From Dawidia soli (lineage in GTDB: Bacteria > Bacteroidota > Bacteroidia > Cytophagales > Cyclobacteriaceae), in NCBI RefSeq assembly GCF_018598185.1, contig NZ_JAHESC010000020.1, positions 1 to 64,000 of the forward strand: DNA of 64,000 bases, written 5' to 3'. This document shows, in pieces, positions 46,990-56,992 of this stretch. Made by a program: the position numbers and the translations under genes. The notes beneath the pieces are model-generated. The model was not told where the DNA came from and did not search any database. It saw only the letters and a list, made by a program, of their open reading frames with translations. How positions within the stretch are numbered: position 1 is the stretch's first letter; every line of letters starts with the position of its first letter.

Positions 46990-49069
46990 GAAGTCCATAT
47001 TATTAAGAGTACGGATCGCATTTCTGTTTGTCGTCCTGTTTGCCATTGCGGTGGTCATTAAAACAGGACATATTCAGTTTGTGGAGGGGGAGAAGTGGGC
47101 GAAGATGGGCGAGCGCATTTCATTCGACTACCGGCGCGTGAAAGCCACGCGGGGCAACATCTATTCCGACAACGGCAGCCTGCTGGCTACATCGTTGCCT
47201 TTCTATAAAGTGGCGTTTGATGCTACCGTGGTGAAGGAAGAGGTTTTTAAGAAAGGTATCGATTCGTTGGCAAGACATCTGTCGTTGTTCTTTAAAGACA
47301 AGTCGACGGAAGACTATCGCCGGATGCTGATCGACGCCCGGAAGGGAAACAAACGATACGTGATCCTCAATCGCCGGCAGATCAACTACCAGGGTAAAAA
47401 AGAGATGATGGCCTGGCCGATCTTCCGCGAAGGACGTTTGCGGGGTGGCGCGATCTTCGAAAAGATCGATCGCCGTTACCGGCCGTTCTCAAACCTGAGC
47501 GACCGTACCATTGGGTATGTCAATGAAGACGAAGTCGGCGCAGGCCTGGAATACAGCTTTAACAAGCAGCTCGGCGGTACCGATGGTTATGCCTATTACC
47601 AGAAACTGGCCGGTGGTGTATGGATGCCGGTGCAGGATGCTAACAACGTAAAGGCTGTTAACGGTCTGGATCTGCAAACTACGCTGGACATAAACCTGCA
47701 GGACGTTGCCGAGACGGCACTGCTCAAGGCCATGAAAGCACACAATGCCGACGACGGCGTGGTGGCGGTGATGGAAGTAAGCACAGGCGAGATCAAGGCC
47801 GTGTCCAACCTGAGCAGCAACGGCCAGGGTAGCTTCTACGAGAAGTTCAACTTTGCGGCCGGCGGCCTGTTCGAACCGGGATCGACCTTCAAGCTGGTAA
47901 CAATGATGGCCCTGCTGGAAGACACTAACATCGAGCTGAGCGACACAATAGACGTAGGCAACGGTGAGTACACCTTCTATAACCGCACGGTACGCGACCA
48001 CGAAGAAAACGGCCTGGGCCGTGTTTCTATTCAGCAGGCGTTCGAGCATTCTTCCAACGTAGCGATGGCCAGGCTGGTAGACAAACACTTTGGCCTGAAG
48101 CCGCAGAAGTTTGTAGACTATATAGATAGACTCAAGCTGTCGAAGCCTCTCGGTGTGCAACTGGTAGGCGAGCCGATGCCGAAGATCAAACGCCCCGGAC
48201 AAAAAGGATGGAGCGGGATCAGCTTACCCTGGATGGCCTATGGTTATGGTTTTGAGATCACGCCGCTGCACACGCTGGCCCTGTACAATGCCGTGGCAAA
48301 CGGCGGCAAGATGATCAAGCCGGTGTTTGTGCGCTCGGTGAGCCGTGCCGACGAAGAGGAGGAAAAGTTTGAAACAGAAGTATTGAACAGCCAGATCTGC
48401 TCGGGCAAAACACTCGATAAGCTGCAACTGCTGCTGGAGGGTGTTGTTGAAAAAGGCACGGCCAAGAACATCCGGGGGACTCACTACCGCATTGCCGGTA
48501 AGACGGGTACAGCGCAAATCCTGGAGAACGGCCGCTATACGCGGAAGTATATCACGTCGTTCGTGGGATACTTTCCGGCACACAGTCCGAAGTATAGCGC
48601 CATCGTGCTGATCAAAAATCCGCGTGGGTGGTATCAATACGGTAGCAGCGTGGCGGCGCCGGTGTTTAAAGAGATTGCCGACAACATCTACGCCCGTGAC
48701 ATCAACCTGCACGAGCCGATGGATGTGCGGAAGTTTGCGAAGACCGATGTGCTGCCGGTGATCCGTGCGGGTAACCAGCAGGAGCTGACCATGCTTTGCA
48801 ACGAACTGGGTATTTCAAACCACTCGCAGACGGAAGAGGAGTGGGTACGATCATCTCGCACCGGTGACGGCGTGAATTGGAAGAAGGCTGCAGGCGGTCG
48901 CGACCTGGTGCCCGATGTTATGGGCATGACATTTCGCGATGCGATCTTCTTGTTGGAGAAGTCGGGTTTAAATGTGTTTTACGAGGGCAAAGGACGTGTG
49001 CAACAACAGTCGATCACGGCCGGGGCACGCGTAAATAAAGGCGCCAGGATTTATATACGCCTGGGGTAA
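46979..49069 (+). CDS. ftsI: Septal transpeptidase PBP3 with PASTA domain
   Basis: This 696-residue class B penicillin-binding protein cross-links peptidoglycan at the septum. A TM helix lies at about 10-28, then the dimerisation domain (RVKATRGNIYSDNGSLLATS). The transpeptidase has the active Ser302-x-x-Lys305 (EPGSTFKLVTMMALL), S-x-N in FEHSSNVAMARL, and KTG in IAGKTGTAQILENG. One PASTA domain ends the protein (VPDVMGMTFRDAIFLLEKSG). The start codon is GTG at 46979, inside the end of ftsL. It is the partner of FtsW. Confidence 0.96.
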   Translation: MNIKKSILLRVRIAFLFVVLFAIAVVIKTGHIQFVEGEKWAKMGERISFDYRRVKATRGNIYSDNGSLLATSLPFYKVAFDATVVKEEVFKKGIDSLARHLSLFFKDKSTEDYRRMLIDARKGNKRYVILNRRQINYQGKKEMMAWPIFREGRLRGGAIFEKIDRRYRPFSNLSDRTIGYVNEDEVGAGLEYSFNKQLGGTDGYAYYQKLAGGVWMPVQDANNVKAVNGLDLQTTLDINLQDVAETALLKAMKAHNADDGVVAVMEVSTGEIKAVSNLSSNGQGSFYEKFNFAAGGLFEPGSTFKLVTMMALLEDTNIELSDTIDVGNGEYTFYNRTVRDHEENGLGRVSIQQAFEHSSNVAMARLVDKHFGLKPQKFVDYIDRLKLSKPLGVQLVGEPMPKIKRPGQKGWSGISLPWMAYGYGFEITPLHTLALYNAVANGGKMIKPVFVRSVSRADEEEEKFETEVLNSQICSGKTLDKLQLLLEGVVEKGTAKNIRGTHYRIAGKTGTAQILENGRYTRKYITSFVGYFPAHSPKYSAIVLIKNPRGWYQYGSSVAAPVFKEIADNIYARDINLHEPMDVRKFAKTDVLPVIRAGNQQELTMLCNELGISNHSQTEEEWVRSSRTGDGVNWKKAAGGRDLVPDVMGMTFRDAIFLLEKSGLNVFYEGKGRVQQQSITAGARVNKGARIYIRLG

Positions 49070-49088
49070 AATATTCTCAATGTGGAAT

Positions 49089-49110
49089 TGTGAATAAAAA
49101 TTGTGGATAA
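49089..49110 (-). promoter_or_regulatory. Two DnaA-box-like sequences in the ftsI-murE gap
   Basis: TGTGGATAA (49102-49110) is the exact complement of the consensus DnaA box TTATCCACA. TGTGAATAA (49089-49097), 13 bp away, has one mismatch. A -7-like TAACTTTA overlaps at 49108-49115. They lie in the second-widest gap inside the cluster (96 nt). Confidence 0.45.
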
Positions 49111-49165
49111 CTTTAGAAGTATACTTCGGGAGAGACCGTAGAAAAAAATATACCGGATTATAAAC

Positions 49166-50629
49166 GTGGCAGAGCTCAAAGATATCGTCTATAAAGTTTC
49201 GCTGACTTCCAGCTATGGCAATATGCACGTGGAAGTATCGAATCTTTGCTTTGACTCGCGCAAAGTAACGCCTGGAACATTGTTTGTAGCGGTACGCGGC
49301 ACACAGTCTGACGGACATGTGTATATCGAAAAGGCCGTAGCGCAAGGAGCCGTGGCCGTGGTGTGCGAGAAGCTGCCGGAGATGATCTCGGAGACGGTAA
49401 CCTATGTAACCGTAAAAAACAGCGCGCATGCACTCGGTGTAATGGCTGCAAACTTCCACAACAACCCCTCGGATAAACTCAAGCTCACCGGTGTGACGGG
49501 CACCAATGGTAAAACAACCACGGCGACGTTATTGTTCCAGCTCTTTACCAAGCTGGGATACGCCGTAGGCCTGATCTCGACGGTTGAGAATCGTATAAAT
49601 GACACGATCGTTCCATCAACACATACTACACCGGACCCCATTCAGCTCAACGCACTGTTGCAGCGCATGGTGGAGGCCGGCTGTTCGCATGTATTTATGG
49701 AAGTGAGCTCGCACGCGGTGGACCAGGAGCGTATTGCCGGATTAAAATTCGCTGGCGCGATTTTTACCAACATCACGCACGATCACCTGGACTATCACAA
49801 AACGTTCGAGAACTATATCAAAGCCAAGAAGAAATACTTCGACGATCTGAACAGCGACGCGTTTGCCCTGGTCAATGCCGACGACAAACGCGGCATGGTC
49901 ATGCTGCAGAACACGCGCGCGGCCAAGCACACCTTTGGCTTGAAAAAGATGGTCGACTTCAAAGGCAAGATCATTACCAATTCCATCGAAGGACTCGAGC
50001 TGGAGATCGGCGGTAAGAATGTATGGTTTAAGATGATCGGCGATTTCAACGCCTACAACCTGCTGGGCGTCTATGGCGCGGCGGTGTTGTTGGGTGAGGA
50101 CTCCGAAGAGGTGCTGACACAGCTTTCGTCGCTGAAGGGTGCCCCGGGCCGGTTTGAGCTGGTCATGCCCGGCTCGAAGTTTACCGCCATTGTAGACTAC
50201 GCCCACACGCCCGATGCATTGAAGAATGTATTGGAAACTATCGCGCAATTCCGCACCGGTAACGAGCAGGTTATTACCGTGGTGGGCTGTGGCGGCAACC
50301 GCGACAAGACGAAGCGGCCGCTGATGGCTTCGATCGCTTGCCGCTTTAGCGACAAGGTTGTGCTGACGTCGGATAACCCGCGGGATGAAGACCCCATGGA
50401 GATCATCCGCGAGATGCAGACCGGTGTAACGCCTACAGAAACACGCAAGACCCTGGTGATGTCCGACCGCGAGGAGGCCATCAAAACGGCTTGCATGATG
50501 GCCAAAGACCACGACATTATACTCGTGGCCGGCAAAGGACACGAAGACTACCAGGAGATCAAAGGGGTGAAGTACCCGTTTGACGACCGCGAGGTGGTGG
50601 CCCGTATGATAAAACTGATGACACACTAG
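49166..50629 (+). CDS. murE: UDP-N-acetylmuramoyl-tripeptide synthetase
   Basis: This 487-residue cytoplasmic Mur ligase adds the third residue of the stem peptide (normally meso-diaminopimelate in this phylum) to UDP-MurNAc-L-Ala-D-Glu. The ATP-binding P-loop is [13 protein letters not shown] with Lys116, then [34 protein letters not shown] (a Lys in this region is normally carbamylated), and [15 protein letters not shown]. The motif [11 protein letters not shown] near residue 410 matches the DNPR signature of diaminopimelate-adding enzymes. The start is GTG at 49166. The upstream gap carries two DnaA-box-like sequences. Confidence 0.97.
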   Translation: MAELKDIVYKVSLTSSYGNMHVEVSNLCFDSRKVTPGTLFVAVRGTQSDGHVYIEKAVAQGAVAVVCEKLPEMISETVTYVTVKNSAHALGVMAANFHNNPSDKLKLTGVTGTNGKTTTATLLFQLFTKLGYAVGLISTVENRINDTIVPSTHTTPDPIQLNALLQRMVEAGCSHVFMEVSSHAVDQERIAGLKFAGAIFTNITHDHLDYHKTFENYIKAKKKYFDDLNSDAFALVNADDKRGMVMLQNTRAAKHTFGLKKMVDFKGKIITNSIEGLELEIGGKNVWFKMIGDFNAYNLLGVYGAAVLLGEDSEEVLTQLSSLKGAPGRFELVMPGSKFTAIVDYAHTPDALKNVLETIAQFRTGNEQVITVVGCGGNRDKTKRPLMASIACRFSDKVVLTSDNPRDEDPMEIIREMQTGVTPTETRKTLVMSDREEAIKTACMMAKDHDIILVAGKGHEDYQEIKGVKYPFDDREVVARMIKLMTH

Positions 50630-50645
50630 CGATACTGATCGAGGA

Positions 50646-51887
50646 ATGCTTTACTATTTATTTGATTATCTGAATGAGCTGAACTTCCCGGGAGCGGGGG
50701 TGTTTCAGTATATTTCATTCCGCGCGGGCATGGCGGCATTCCTGTCATTGCTCATTACGATCACCTTCGGCAAGAACCTGATCAACTTCCTGCGCCGCAA
50801 ACAGGTGGGCGAAAGCATTCGCGACCTCGGCCTGGAAGGGCAGATGCAGAAGAAAGGCACCCCCACCATGGGCGGCCTAATCATCATCGCGGCCATCCTG
50901 GTGCCCACGCTGTTGTTCGCCAAGCTGGATAACGTCTACGTAGTGCTGCTCATCATCGCCACATGCTGGTTGGGGTTGATCGGTTTCCTGGATGACTATA
51001 TTAAAGTATTCCGCAAGAACAAAGAGGGCCTGGCGGGTCGTTTCAAGATCGTAGGTCAGGTGGGCCTGGGGTTGATCGTGGGCCTGACGCTGTACTTCAA
51101 CGACTTTGTAGTGGTGCGCGAAATAGACAATGCATCGTCTCTCACCACGCGGGAGGTACAGGACTTCCAGCGGGAGACGGGACCGACCACGGACAAGGTG
51201 CATTATAAAGACAAAAAGACGACGATCACCACCGTGCCGTTTGTCAAGAACAACGAGCTGGACTATGGTAAGATCCTGCCCGAGGCACTGCGCCAGTACA
51301 CCTGGGTGCTGTACGTGCTGGTGGTGATCCTGATCATCACGGCGGTGTCGAACGGTGCGAATATTACCGACGGGATCGACGGCCTCGCCGCAGGTACCTC
51401 GGGTATTATCGGGATCACGCTGGCGATCCTGGCGTATCTGTCAGGACGCATAGACTTTAGTAGCTATCTCAATATCATGTACATCCCGAACCTGGCCGAG
51501 CTGGTGATTTTCTGTACGGCGTTCGTGGGGGCATGTTTGGGTTTTCTGTGGTACAACGCATATCCCGCGCAGGTATTCATGGGCGACACGGGTAGCCTGA
51601 CGCTGGGCGGTGTCATTGCTGTGCTGGCGCTGGCCGTACGCAAAGAGCTGTTGATACCCGTGTTGTGCGGCATTTTCCTGATCGAGAACCTGTCGGTGAT
51701 CATTCAGGTGTCGTACTTCAAGTACACCAAGAAGAAATACGGTGAGGGGCGTCGCATCTTTTTGATGTCGCCGCTGCACCACCACTACCAGAAGAAGAAC
51801 ATTCACGAAGCAAAGATCGTGACGCGCTTCTGGATCTGCGGCATCTTGTTGGCCATCCTGACGCTGGCCACCCTGAAGCTCCGCTAA
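50646..51887 (+). CDS. mraY: Phospho-N-acetylmuramoyl-pentapeptide transferase
   Basis: This 413-residue polytopic inner-membrane enzyme makes lipid I by transferring phospho-MurNAc-pentapeptide to undecaprenyl phosphate. About ten TM helices are present. Catalytic motifs are [32 protein letters not shown] (the Asp pair), [15 protein letters not shown] (third Asp), and a histidine-rich cytoplasmic loop [17 protein letters not shown]. Compared with E. coli (360 residues) it has an extra hydrophilic loop of about 45 residues near 165-210, which I know as common in Bacteroidota. Confidence 0.97.
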   Translation: MLYYLFDYLNELNFPGAGVFQYISFRAGMAAFLSLLITITFGKNLINFLRRKQVGESIRDLGLEGQMQKKGTPTMGGLIIIAAILVPTLLFAKLDNVYVVLLIIATCWLGLIGFLDDYIKVFRKNKEGLAGRFKIVGQVGLGLIVGLTLYFNDFVVVREIDNASSLTTREVQDFQRETGPTTDKVHYKDKKTTITTVPFVKNNELDYGKILPEALRQYTWVLYVLVVILIITAVSNGANITDGIDGLAAGTSGIIGITLAILAYLSGRIDFSSYLNIMYIPNLAELVIFCTAFVGACLGFLWYNAYPAQVFMGDTGSLTLGGVIAVLALAVRKELLIPVLCGIFLIENLSVIIQVSYFKYTKKKYGEGRRIFLMSPLHHHYQKKNIHEAKIVTRFWICGILLAILTLATLKLR

Positions 51888-51925
51888 CAGAGATTGAAAG
51901 AACGCTTGAGTATAAAAAGCAAAAA

Positions 51926-53278
51926 ATGATTGAACGGATTGCCATTGTAGGTGCAGGAGAAAGCGGAACGGGTGCTGCCATACTCGCGAAAGCGAAGGGG
52001 TACGACGTCTTCGTGTCAGACCAGGGTCCGATCAAAGACAAGTACAAGGCTGAGTTGACGGCTGCCGGTATTCCGTTCGAAGAAGGCAAGCACACCGAAG
52101 AGCAGATTTGTATGGCCAGCCTGGTGATCAAAAGCCCCGGTATTCCCGATAAGGCCGAGATCATCAAAAAGATCAAGGCGGCCGGCATCACGATCATCGA
52201 CGAGATCGAGTTTGCCTCGCGGTACATCGATGGTAAGATCATCGCCATCACGGGTACCAACGGCAAGACGACAACAACGCTGCTGACATATCACTTGCTG
52301 CAAAGTGCCGGCCACAAGGTTGCGCTGGCGGGCAATGTAGGCTTTAGCCTGGCACGCCAGATCACAACCGAGAAGTTCGACTGGTATGTACTGGAAATGA
52401 GCAGCTACCAGCTGGACGGTACGTGTGATTTTTCACCGGCCATCGGTGTGCTGCTGAACATTACTCCCGACCACCTGGACCGCTACGAGTATAGCATGCA
52501 GAAGTATGTCGACTCGAAATTCCAGCTGATCCGGAACATGAAGGTTCCGAACCACTTTATCTACTATACAGATGACGTGGTCATTTCGGCCGAGCTGAAG
52601 AAACGCGAGATCGCCGCCAAGCAGGTGGCGGTATCGTTGCAGCGCGACAAGGCGGCGCCGGCGTACTATGACGGCTCGGTGATGCGCTTTGATCTCGGCG
52701 AGCACTTTAGCATTGCCCAGGAGGACACGACCCTGAAGGGCCCGCACAACCTGATCAACACCATGGCCGCCGTATCGGCAGCCTACCTGGCGGGTGTTTC
52801 AGTGCCGGCGATCCGCGCGGGACTGAAAACCTTTAAAAACGCCCCGCATCGCCTCGAGGCGGTGGCGACGATCAACGGGGTTGATTTTGTAAACGACTCG
52901 AAGGCCACCAACGTGGACTCTGTCGTATATGCGCTCGGCAGCTATGACAAGCCGCTGGTGTGGATTGCTGGCGGTGTCGATAAAGGCAACGACTATGGCC
53001 TGATCGAAGATGCCGTGAGGCAAAAGGTTCGTGCCCTGATCTGTCTGGGCAAGGACAATGAGAAGCTGAAGAAAGCTTTCGGCAACGTGGTGCCTGTCAT
53101 ACAGGAGACACAGAGCGTGCCCGAGCTGGTGAAGATGGCCCTGCAGGAGGCAAAGCCCGGCGACGTGGTGCTGCTGTCTCCCGCGTGTGCAAGCTTTGAT
53201 CTCTTCCGGAACTACGAGGACCGGGGTGATCAGTTTAGAAAAGCTGTATTGGATTTGAAAAAAGAAGTGGAGGGGTAA
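51926..53278 (+). CDS. murD: UDP-N-acetylmuramoylalanine-D-glutamate ligase
   Basis: This 450-residue cytoplasmic Mur ligase adds D-glutamate to UDP-MurNAc-L-Ala. The N-terminal nucleotide fold is IAIVGAGESGTGAAILAKAK, the ATP loop is [17 protein letters not shown] with Lys114, followed by LEMSSYQLDG and LNITPDHLDRYEYSM. The C-terminal domain has VNDSKATNVDSVVYAL and ends with LSPACASFDLFRNYEDRG. All family motifs are present. The stop codon shares one base with the ftsW start. Confidence 0.97.
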   Translation: MIERIAIVGAGESGTGAAILAKAKGYDVFVSDQGPIKDKYKAELTAAGIPFEEGKHTEEQICMASLVIKSPGIPDKAEIIKKIKAAGITIIDEIEFASRYIDGKIIAITGTNGKTTTTLLTYHLLQSAGHKVALAGNVGFSLARQITTEKFDWYVLEMSSYQLDGTCDFSPAIGVLLNITPDHLDRYEYSMQKYVDSKFQLIRNMKVPNHFIYYTDDVVISAELKKREIAAKQVAVSLQRDKAAPAYYDGSVMRFDLGEHFSIAQEDTTLKGPHNLINTMAAVSAAYLAGVSVPAIRAGLKTFKNAPHRLEAVATINGVDFVNDSKATNVDSVVYALGSYDKPLVWIAGGVDKGNDYGLIEDAVRQKVRALICLGKDNEKLKKAFGNVVPVIQETQSVPELVKMALQEAKPGDVVLLSPACASFDLFRNYEDRGDQFRKAVLDLKKEVEG

Positions 53279-54471
53279 TGATGATCAAGGTTAAAGAGTG
53301 GGCGGACAAAAACCTCGAAGGTGACAAGGTCATCTGGGCGGTTGTATTTGCATTGTCGGCTATCAGCATCCTGGTGGTCTATAGCTCCATCGGTACGCTG
53401 GCGTACAAACATTCGACCATGCCCGAGCGCATCCTGCTGACGCACACCATGCACGTATTCATCGGCCTGGCGGCGATGTGGTTTGCGCACCGTGTGGACT
53501 ACCGGTATTATTCCAAGCTCTCCAAGTTTGCCCTGTGGATCAGTATCCCGCTGTTGATCTATACGTTCACCAACGGTGTATCGCTGAACGACGCTGCGCG
53601 CTGGATCTATATTCCGATCGTGGGCTCGTTCCAGCCTTCTGATTTTGCGTCGCTGGCATTGATCGTAAACCTGGCCAGTATGCTGTCGAAGCGTCAGCAG
53701 AACATCGACGATATTAAAGAGTCGCTCATTCCGATCCTGTTCTGGTGCGGCGTGATCTGCGGTTTGATCGCCTTGACGAACTTGTCGACGGCGGTGCTGC
53801 TGCTGGTGACCTGTATGCTGATCATGTTTATCGGCCGCGTGCCGACCAAGTACCTGGCGATGCTGGTGTTTGTGGGATTGCTGTTCGGCGCATTAGCCCT
53901 CAAGTTCGGTTCACGCGGTGAAACGGCCAAGAATCGGATCAAGAGCTATATCGAAGGCACACACCTTCCGTTCCAGGCCATACAGGGCCGCATTGCGGTG
54001 GCCACCGGGGGTATACTGGGCAAGGGGCCGGGTAACAGCGACCAGCGCAACATTTTGCCGCACCCGTACTCTGACTTTATCTATGCCATCGTCATCGAGG
54101 AATATGGCATGGTAGGAGGCATCGTTGTACTGGCCTTGTACCTGCTGTTGCTGCATCGCGGCATGAAAGCGTCGTATGCCAGCGAGCGGGCCTTTGGCGG
54201 ATTACTCTCGGCGGGGCTATGCTTCGATACGGTCTGTCAGGCGATGGTGAACATGGGCGTGGTGGTGGGCCTCGGGCCGATCACGGGGCAGCCGTTGCCA
54301 CTCATCTCCATGGGGGGGACATCGATGGTCTTTACGGGACTTGCCCTGGGTATTGTGCTCAGCGTAAGCCGCGGTGAGAAAGACGCCCACTGGGAGCAAC
54401 ACACAGAAGGCGGCGAAGAACGCGAACAACATAAACAACCGAAAAACGTACCGGCTGCGAAAGCGGCGTAA
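53278..54471 (+). CDS. ftsW: Septal peptidoglycan glycosyltransferase FtsW (SEDS family)
   Basis: This 397-residue membrane protein has about ten TM helices. It polymerises glycan from lipid II at the septum together with FtsI. Family motifs are AARWIYIPIVGSFQPSDFAS, the large periplasmic loop with KNRIKSYIEGTHLPFQAIQG and GKGPGNSDQRNILPHPYSDF, and the end motif GQPLPLISMGGTSMVFTGLA. The cytoplasmic tail is Glu/His-rich. The first ATG shares a base with the murD stop; the next ATG, one codon later, is equally possible. Confidence 0.97.
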   Translation: MMIKVKEWADKNLEGDKVIWAVVFALSAISILVVYSSIGTLAYKHSTMPERILLTHTMHVFIGLAAMWFAHRVDYRYYSKLSKFALWISIPLLIYTFTNGVSLNDAARWIYIPIVGSFQPSDFASLALIVNLASMLSKRQQNIDDIKESLIPILFWCGVICGLIALTNLSTAVLLLVTCMLIMFIGRVPTKYLAMLVFVGLLFGALALKFGSRGETAKNRIKSYIEGTHLPFQAIQGRIAVATGGILGKGPGNSDQRNILPHPYSDFIYAIVIEEYGMVGGIVVLALYLLLLHRGMKASYASERAFGGLLSAGLCFDTVCQAMVNMGVVVGLGPITGQPLPLISMGGTSMVFTGLALGIVLSVSRGEKDAHWEQHTEGGEEREQHKQPKNVPAAKAA

Positions 54472-54488
54472 GATAGTATGTAGTAATA

Positions 54489-55601
54489 GTGCAGACGAAG
54501 TCAACACCATATCGACTCATCATCAGCGGCGGCGGCACCGGTGGCCATATCTTTCCGGCGGTGGCGATTGCCAACGCATTTCGCGAACGGCATCCCGATG
54601 CGGAGATCCTGTTCGTGGGGGCGCAAGGCAAGATGGAGATGACACGTGTGCCGGAAGCAGGCTATAAGATCGTCGGTCTTTGGATCAGCGGGCTACAGCG
54701 CCGGCTGACATTGTCGAACCTCTTGTTCCCGCTGAAAGTGCTGGTGAGCCTGGTGAAAGCCCGCCGCCTGGTAAAAGACTTTCAGCCGCATGCGGTGATC
54801 GGCACGGGTGGTTTTGCGAGCAGCCCCGTGATGCTGGCGGCTACACGCCTGGGCGTACCGTCGCTCATTCAGGAACAGAATTCCTATGCGGGCCTGGCCA
54901 ACAAGCAAGTGGCAGGCAAAGTGTCGAAAGTATGCGTGGCATATGCCGGCATGGAAAAATACTTCCCGGCAGAGAAGATCGTCTTTACCGGCAACCCCGT
55001 ACGGAAAGATATCCTGACGGTGGCGACAAAACGCGACAAGGGCCTGAGCCATTTTGGCTTCGATGGACACATCCGCACGCTGTTGATCATCGGCGGGAGC
55101 CTCGGCGCCCGTACGATCAATGAGAGCATTTTGCACGGCATCGAAAAATTAGTCGACGCAGGGGTGCAGGTGATCTGGCAAACGGGCAAAGGATATTACG
55201 AGACGTACAAAGCCCAGCTGGGCAAGTACGATCTGCGCAAGATACGTGTGCACGACTTTCTGCGCGAGATGGACCTGGCGTATGCGGTCGCCGACGTGGT
55301 GATCTCCCGGTCGGGAGCGCTGTCGGTTTCCGAACTGTGTGTGGCCGGGAAAGCATGTATCCTGGTGCCTTCGCCCAACGTGGCGGAAGACCACCAGACG
55401 AAAAACGCACTGGCGTTGTCGGAACAGGATGCTGCCATCCTGATCACCGACCGGGACGCGGGTGCAACACTCGTAGAGACGGCGTTGAAGCTGCTCTTCG
55501 ACGAACAACGGGCGGCCCGCTTGCGGGCAAACATCAGCCGGCTGGCCAAGCCGGACGCGACGGCGAACATCGTACAACAAATTGAAAAGCTGATCAAGTG
55601 A
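54489..55601 (+). CDS. murG: Lipid II synthase MurG
   Basis: This 370-residue GT28 glycosyltransferase on the inner face of the membrane adds GlcNAc to lipid I. The N-terminal Gly-rich motif is IISGGGTGGHIFPAVAIANA and a second lies at HAVIGTGGFASSPVMLAATR. LIQEQNSYAGLANKQVAG and the donor-site region VISRSGALSVSELCVAGK match the family. The start codon is GTG at 54489. The stop overlaps the murC start by 4 nt. Confidence 0.97.
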   Translation: MQTKSTPYRLIISGGGTGGHIFPAVAIANAFRERHPDAEILFVGAQGKMEMTRVPEAGYKIVGLWISGLQRRLTLSNLLFPLKVLVSLVKARRLVKDFQPHAVIGTGGFASSPVMLAATRLGVPSLIQEQNSYAGLANKQVAGKVSKVCVAYAGMEKYFPAEKIVFTGNPVRKDILTVATKRDKGLSHFGFDGHIRTLLIIGGSLGARTINESILHGIEKLVDAGVQVIWQTGKGYYETYKAQLGKYDLRKIRVHDFLREMDLAYAVADVVISRSGALSVSELCVAGKACILVPSPNVAEDHQTKNALALSEQDAAILITDRDAGATLVETALKLLFDEQRAARLRANISRLAKPDATANIVQQIEKLIK

Positions 55602-56992
55602 AGATAGAGCAATACGATAATATTTATTTCCTCGGCATCGGTGGCATCGGCATGAGCGCACTGGCACGGTGGTTTATGAAAAAAGGCCTGAAGGTATCGG
55701 GGTATGATCGTACGGCCACCACATTGACGGCGGCGCTGGAAGCAGAAGGCATGGCGATCCACTACGATGACAACGTGACGTCTATCCCGGCTGAAGTACG
55801 CAACCAGAAAGACAAAACGCTGGTGGTATTTACCCCCGCCATTCCCAAAGATCACCGGGAGCATGCGTACCTGAAGGAGCAGGGATATACCATCCTGAAA
55901 CGCTCGGAAGTATTGGGGCTCATCACCAAAGGGTATAAGACCATCGGTGTAGCCGGTACACACGGTAAGACCACCACGTCGTCCATGGTGTCGCACATTT
56001 TGCATACCGCAGGGCGCAACATGGTGGGCTTCCTGGGCGGGATCACGACCAACTATCGCTCGAACCTGATCATGCAGGGCGACGTAACGCCCGACACGAC
56101 GGTGGTGGTAGAGGCTGACGAGTTTGACCGTTCGTTCCTGCGGTTGTTTCCGCAGATCGCGATCATTACGTCTGCCGATGCAGACCACCTGGACATTTAC
56201 GGCGACCACAATGCCCTGATCACGTCGTTCCGGGATTATATTAAACAGATCAACACAGGCGGTGCACTGATCATCCATGAATCTGTTGCCGATCAACTGG
56301 CGGCGGGTATGGATCACGTGACCAAATATGTATACAGCATGAGCCGGGGACAATTTTTTGCCGGCAACATTACCGCGAGTAGCGGATTTTTTGAGTTCGA
56401 CCTCCATGGACTGGGTTCGGTCGAACACGTAAGGCTCGGTGTCCCAGGTTTTCATAACATCGAAAATGCGATTGCCGCCTCGGTGGCCGCGCATTTATGC
56501 GGTGTTCCGACGGCGACGATTGTCGAGGCGTTGGGTTCGTTCAAAGGCGTGAAGCGCCGCTTTGAATATATCGTGAAGGGTAAGAAAGTGGTATACGTAG
56601 ACGACTATGCCCACCACCCCACGGAGATCGAGGCGTTCCTCCGGTCGATGAAGTCGATGTACCCGGAGCGGAAGCTGACGGTCATCTTCCAGCCGCACCT
56701 CTTCAGCCGTACGCGCGATTTCGCCGAAGGCTTTTCGACCAGCCTGAGCCTGGCCGACGAGCTGCTGCTGATGGACATTTACCCGGCACGGGAGCTGCCG
56801 ATACCGGGGGTGGATGCTGACATGCTGATGAAAGACATCACCAGCCCGGTCAAGATCCGCTGCAGCAAAAATGATTTGATGGACAAGCTGGCGTCGCTCG
56901 ACCTCGATGTGGTCGTGACGGTGGGTGCCGGCGATATAGATACTTTTATTGAGCCTATCAAGAAGCTCGTTGAAACGAAGTATGAAGTTTAA
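55598..56992 (+). CDS. murC: UDP-N-acetylmuramate-L-alanine ligase
   Basis: This 464-residue cytoplasmic Mur ligase attaches the first stem residue, L-alanine, to UDP-MurNAc. The N-terminal motif is IYFLGIGGIGMSALARWFMK, the ATP loop is VAGTHGKTTTSSMVSHI with Lys124, then VVEADEFDRSFLRLFP and TSADADHLDIYGDHNAL. The C-terminal domain has VYVDDYAHHPTEIEAFLRS and FQPHLFSRTRDFAEGF. The start is GTG at 55598, overlapping murG, and the gene runs 11 nt into ftsQ. As in other Bacteroidota it follows murG, and ddl is not present. Confidence 0.97.
   Translation: MKIEQYDNIYFLGIGGIGMSALARWFMKKGLKVSGYDRTATTLTAALEAEGMAIHYDDNVTSIPAEVRNQKDKTLVVFTPAIPKDHREHAYLKEQGYTILKRSEVLGLITKGYKTIGVAGTHGKTTTSSMVSHILHTAGRNMVGFLGGITTNYRSNLIMQGDVTPDTTVVVEADEFDRSFLRLFPQIAIITSADADHLDIYGDHNALITSFRDYIKQINTGGALIIHESVADQLAAGMDHVTKYVYSMSRGQFFAGNITASSGFFEFDLHGLGSVEHVRLGVPGFHNIENAIAASVAAHLCGVPTATIVEALGSFKGVKRRFEYIVKGKKVVYVDDYAHHPTEIEAFLRSMKSMYPERKLTVIFQPHLFSRTRDFAEGFSTSLSLADELLLMDIYPARELPIPGVDADMLMKDITSPVKIRCSKNDLMDKLASLDLDVVVTVGAGDIDTFIEPIKKLVETKYEV

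Noticed and set aside
49089-49110. Replication origin suggested by the DnaA-like boxes
   Set aside because: There are only two boxes, with no AT-rich unwinding region and no dnaA, dnaN or parAB nearby. A regulatory role is more likely.
55196-56494. Long minus-strand open frame of 432 codons
   Set aside because: It lies opposite murG and murC, whose motifs are complete. It is a shadow frame.
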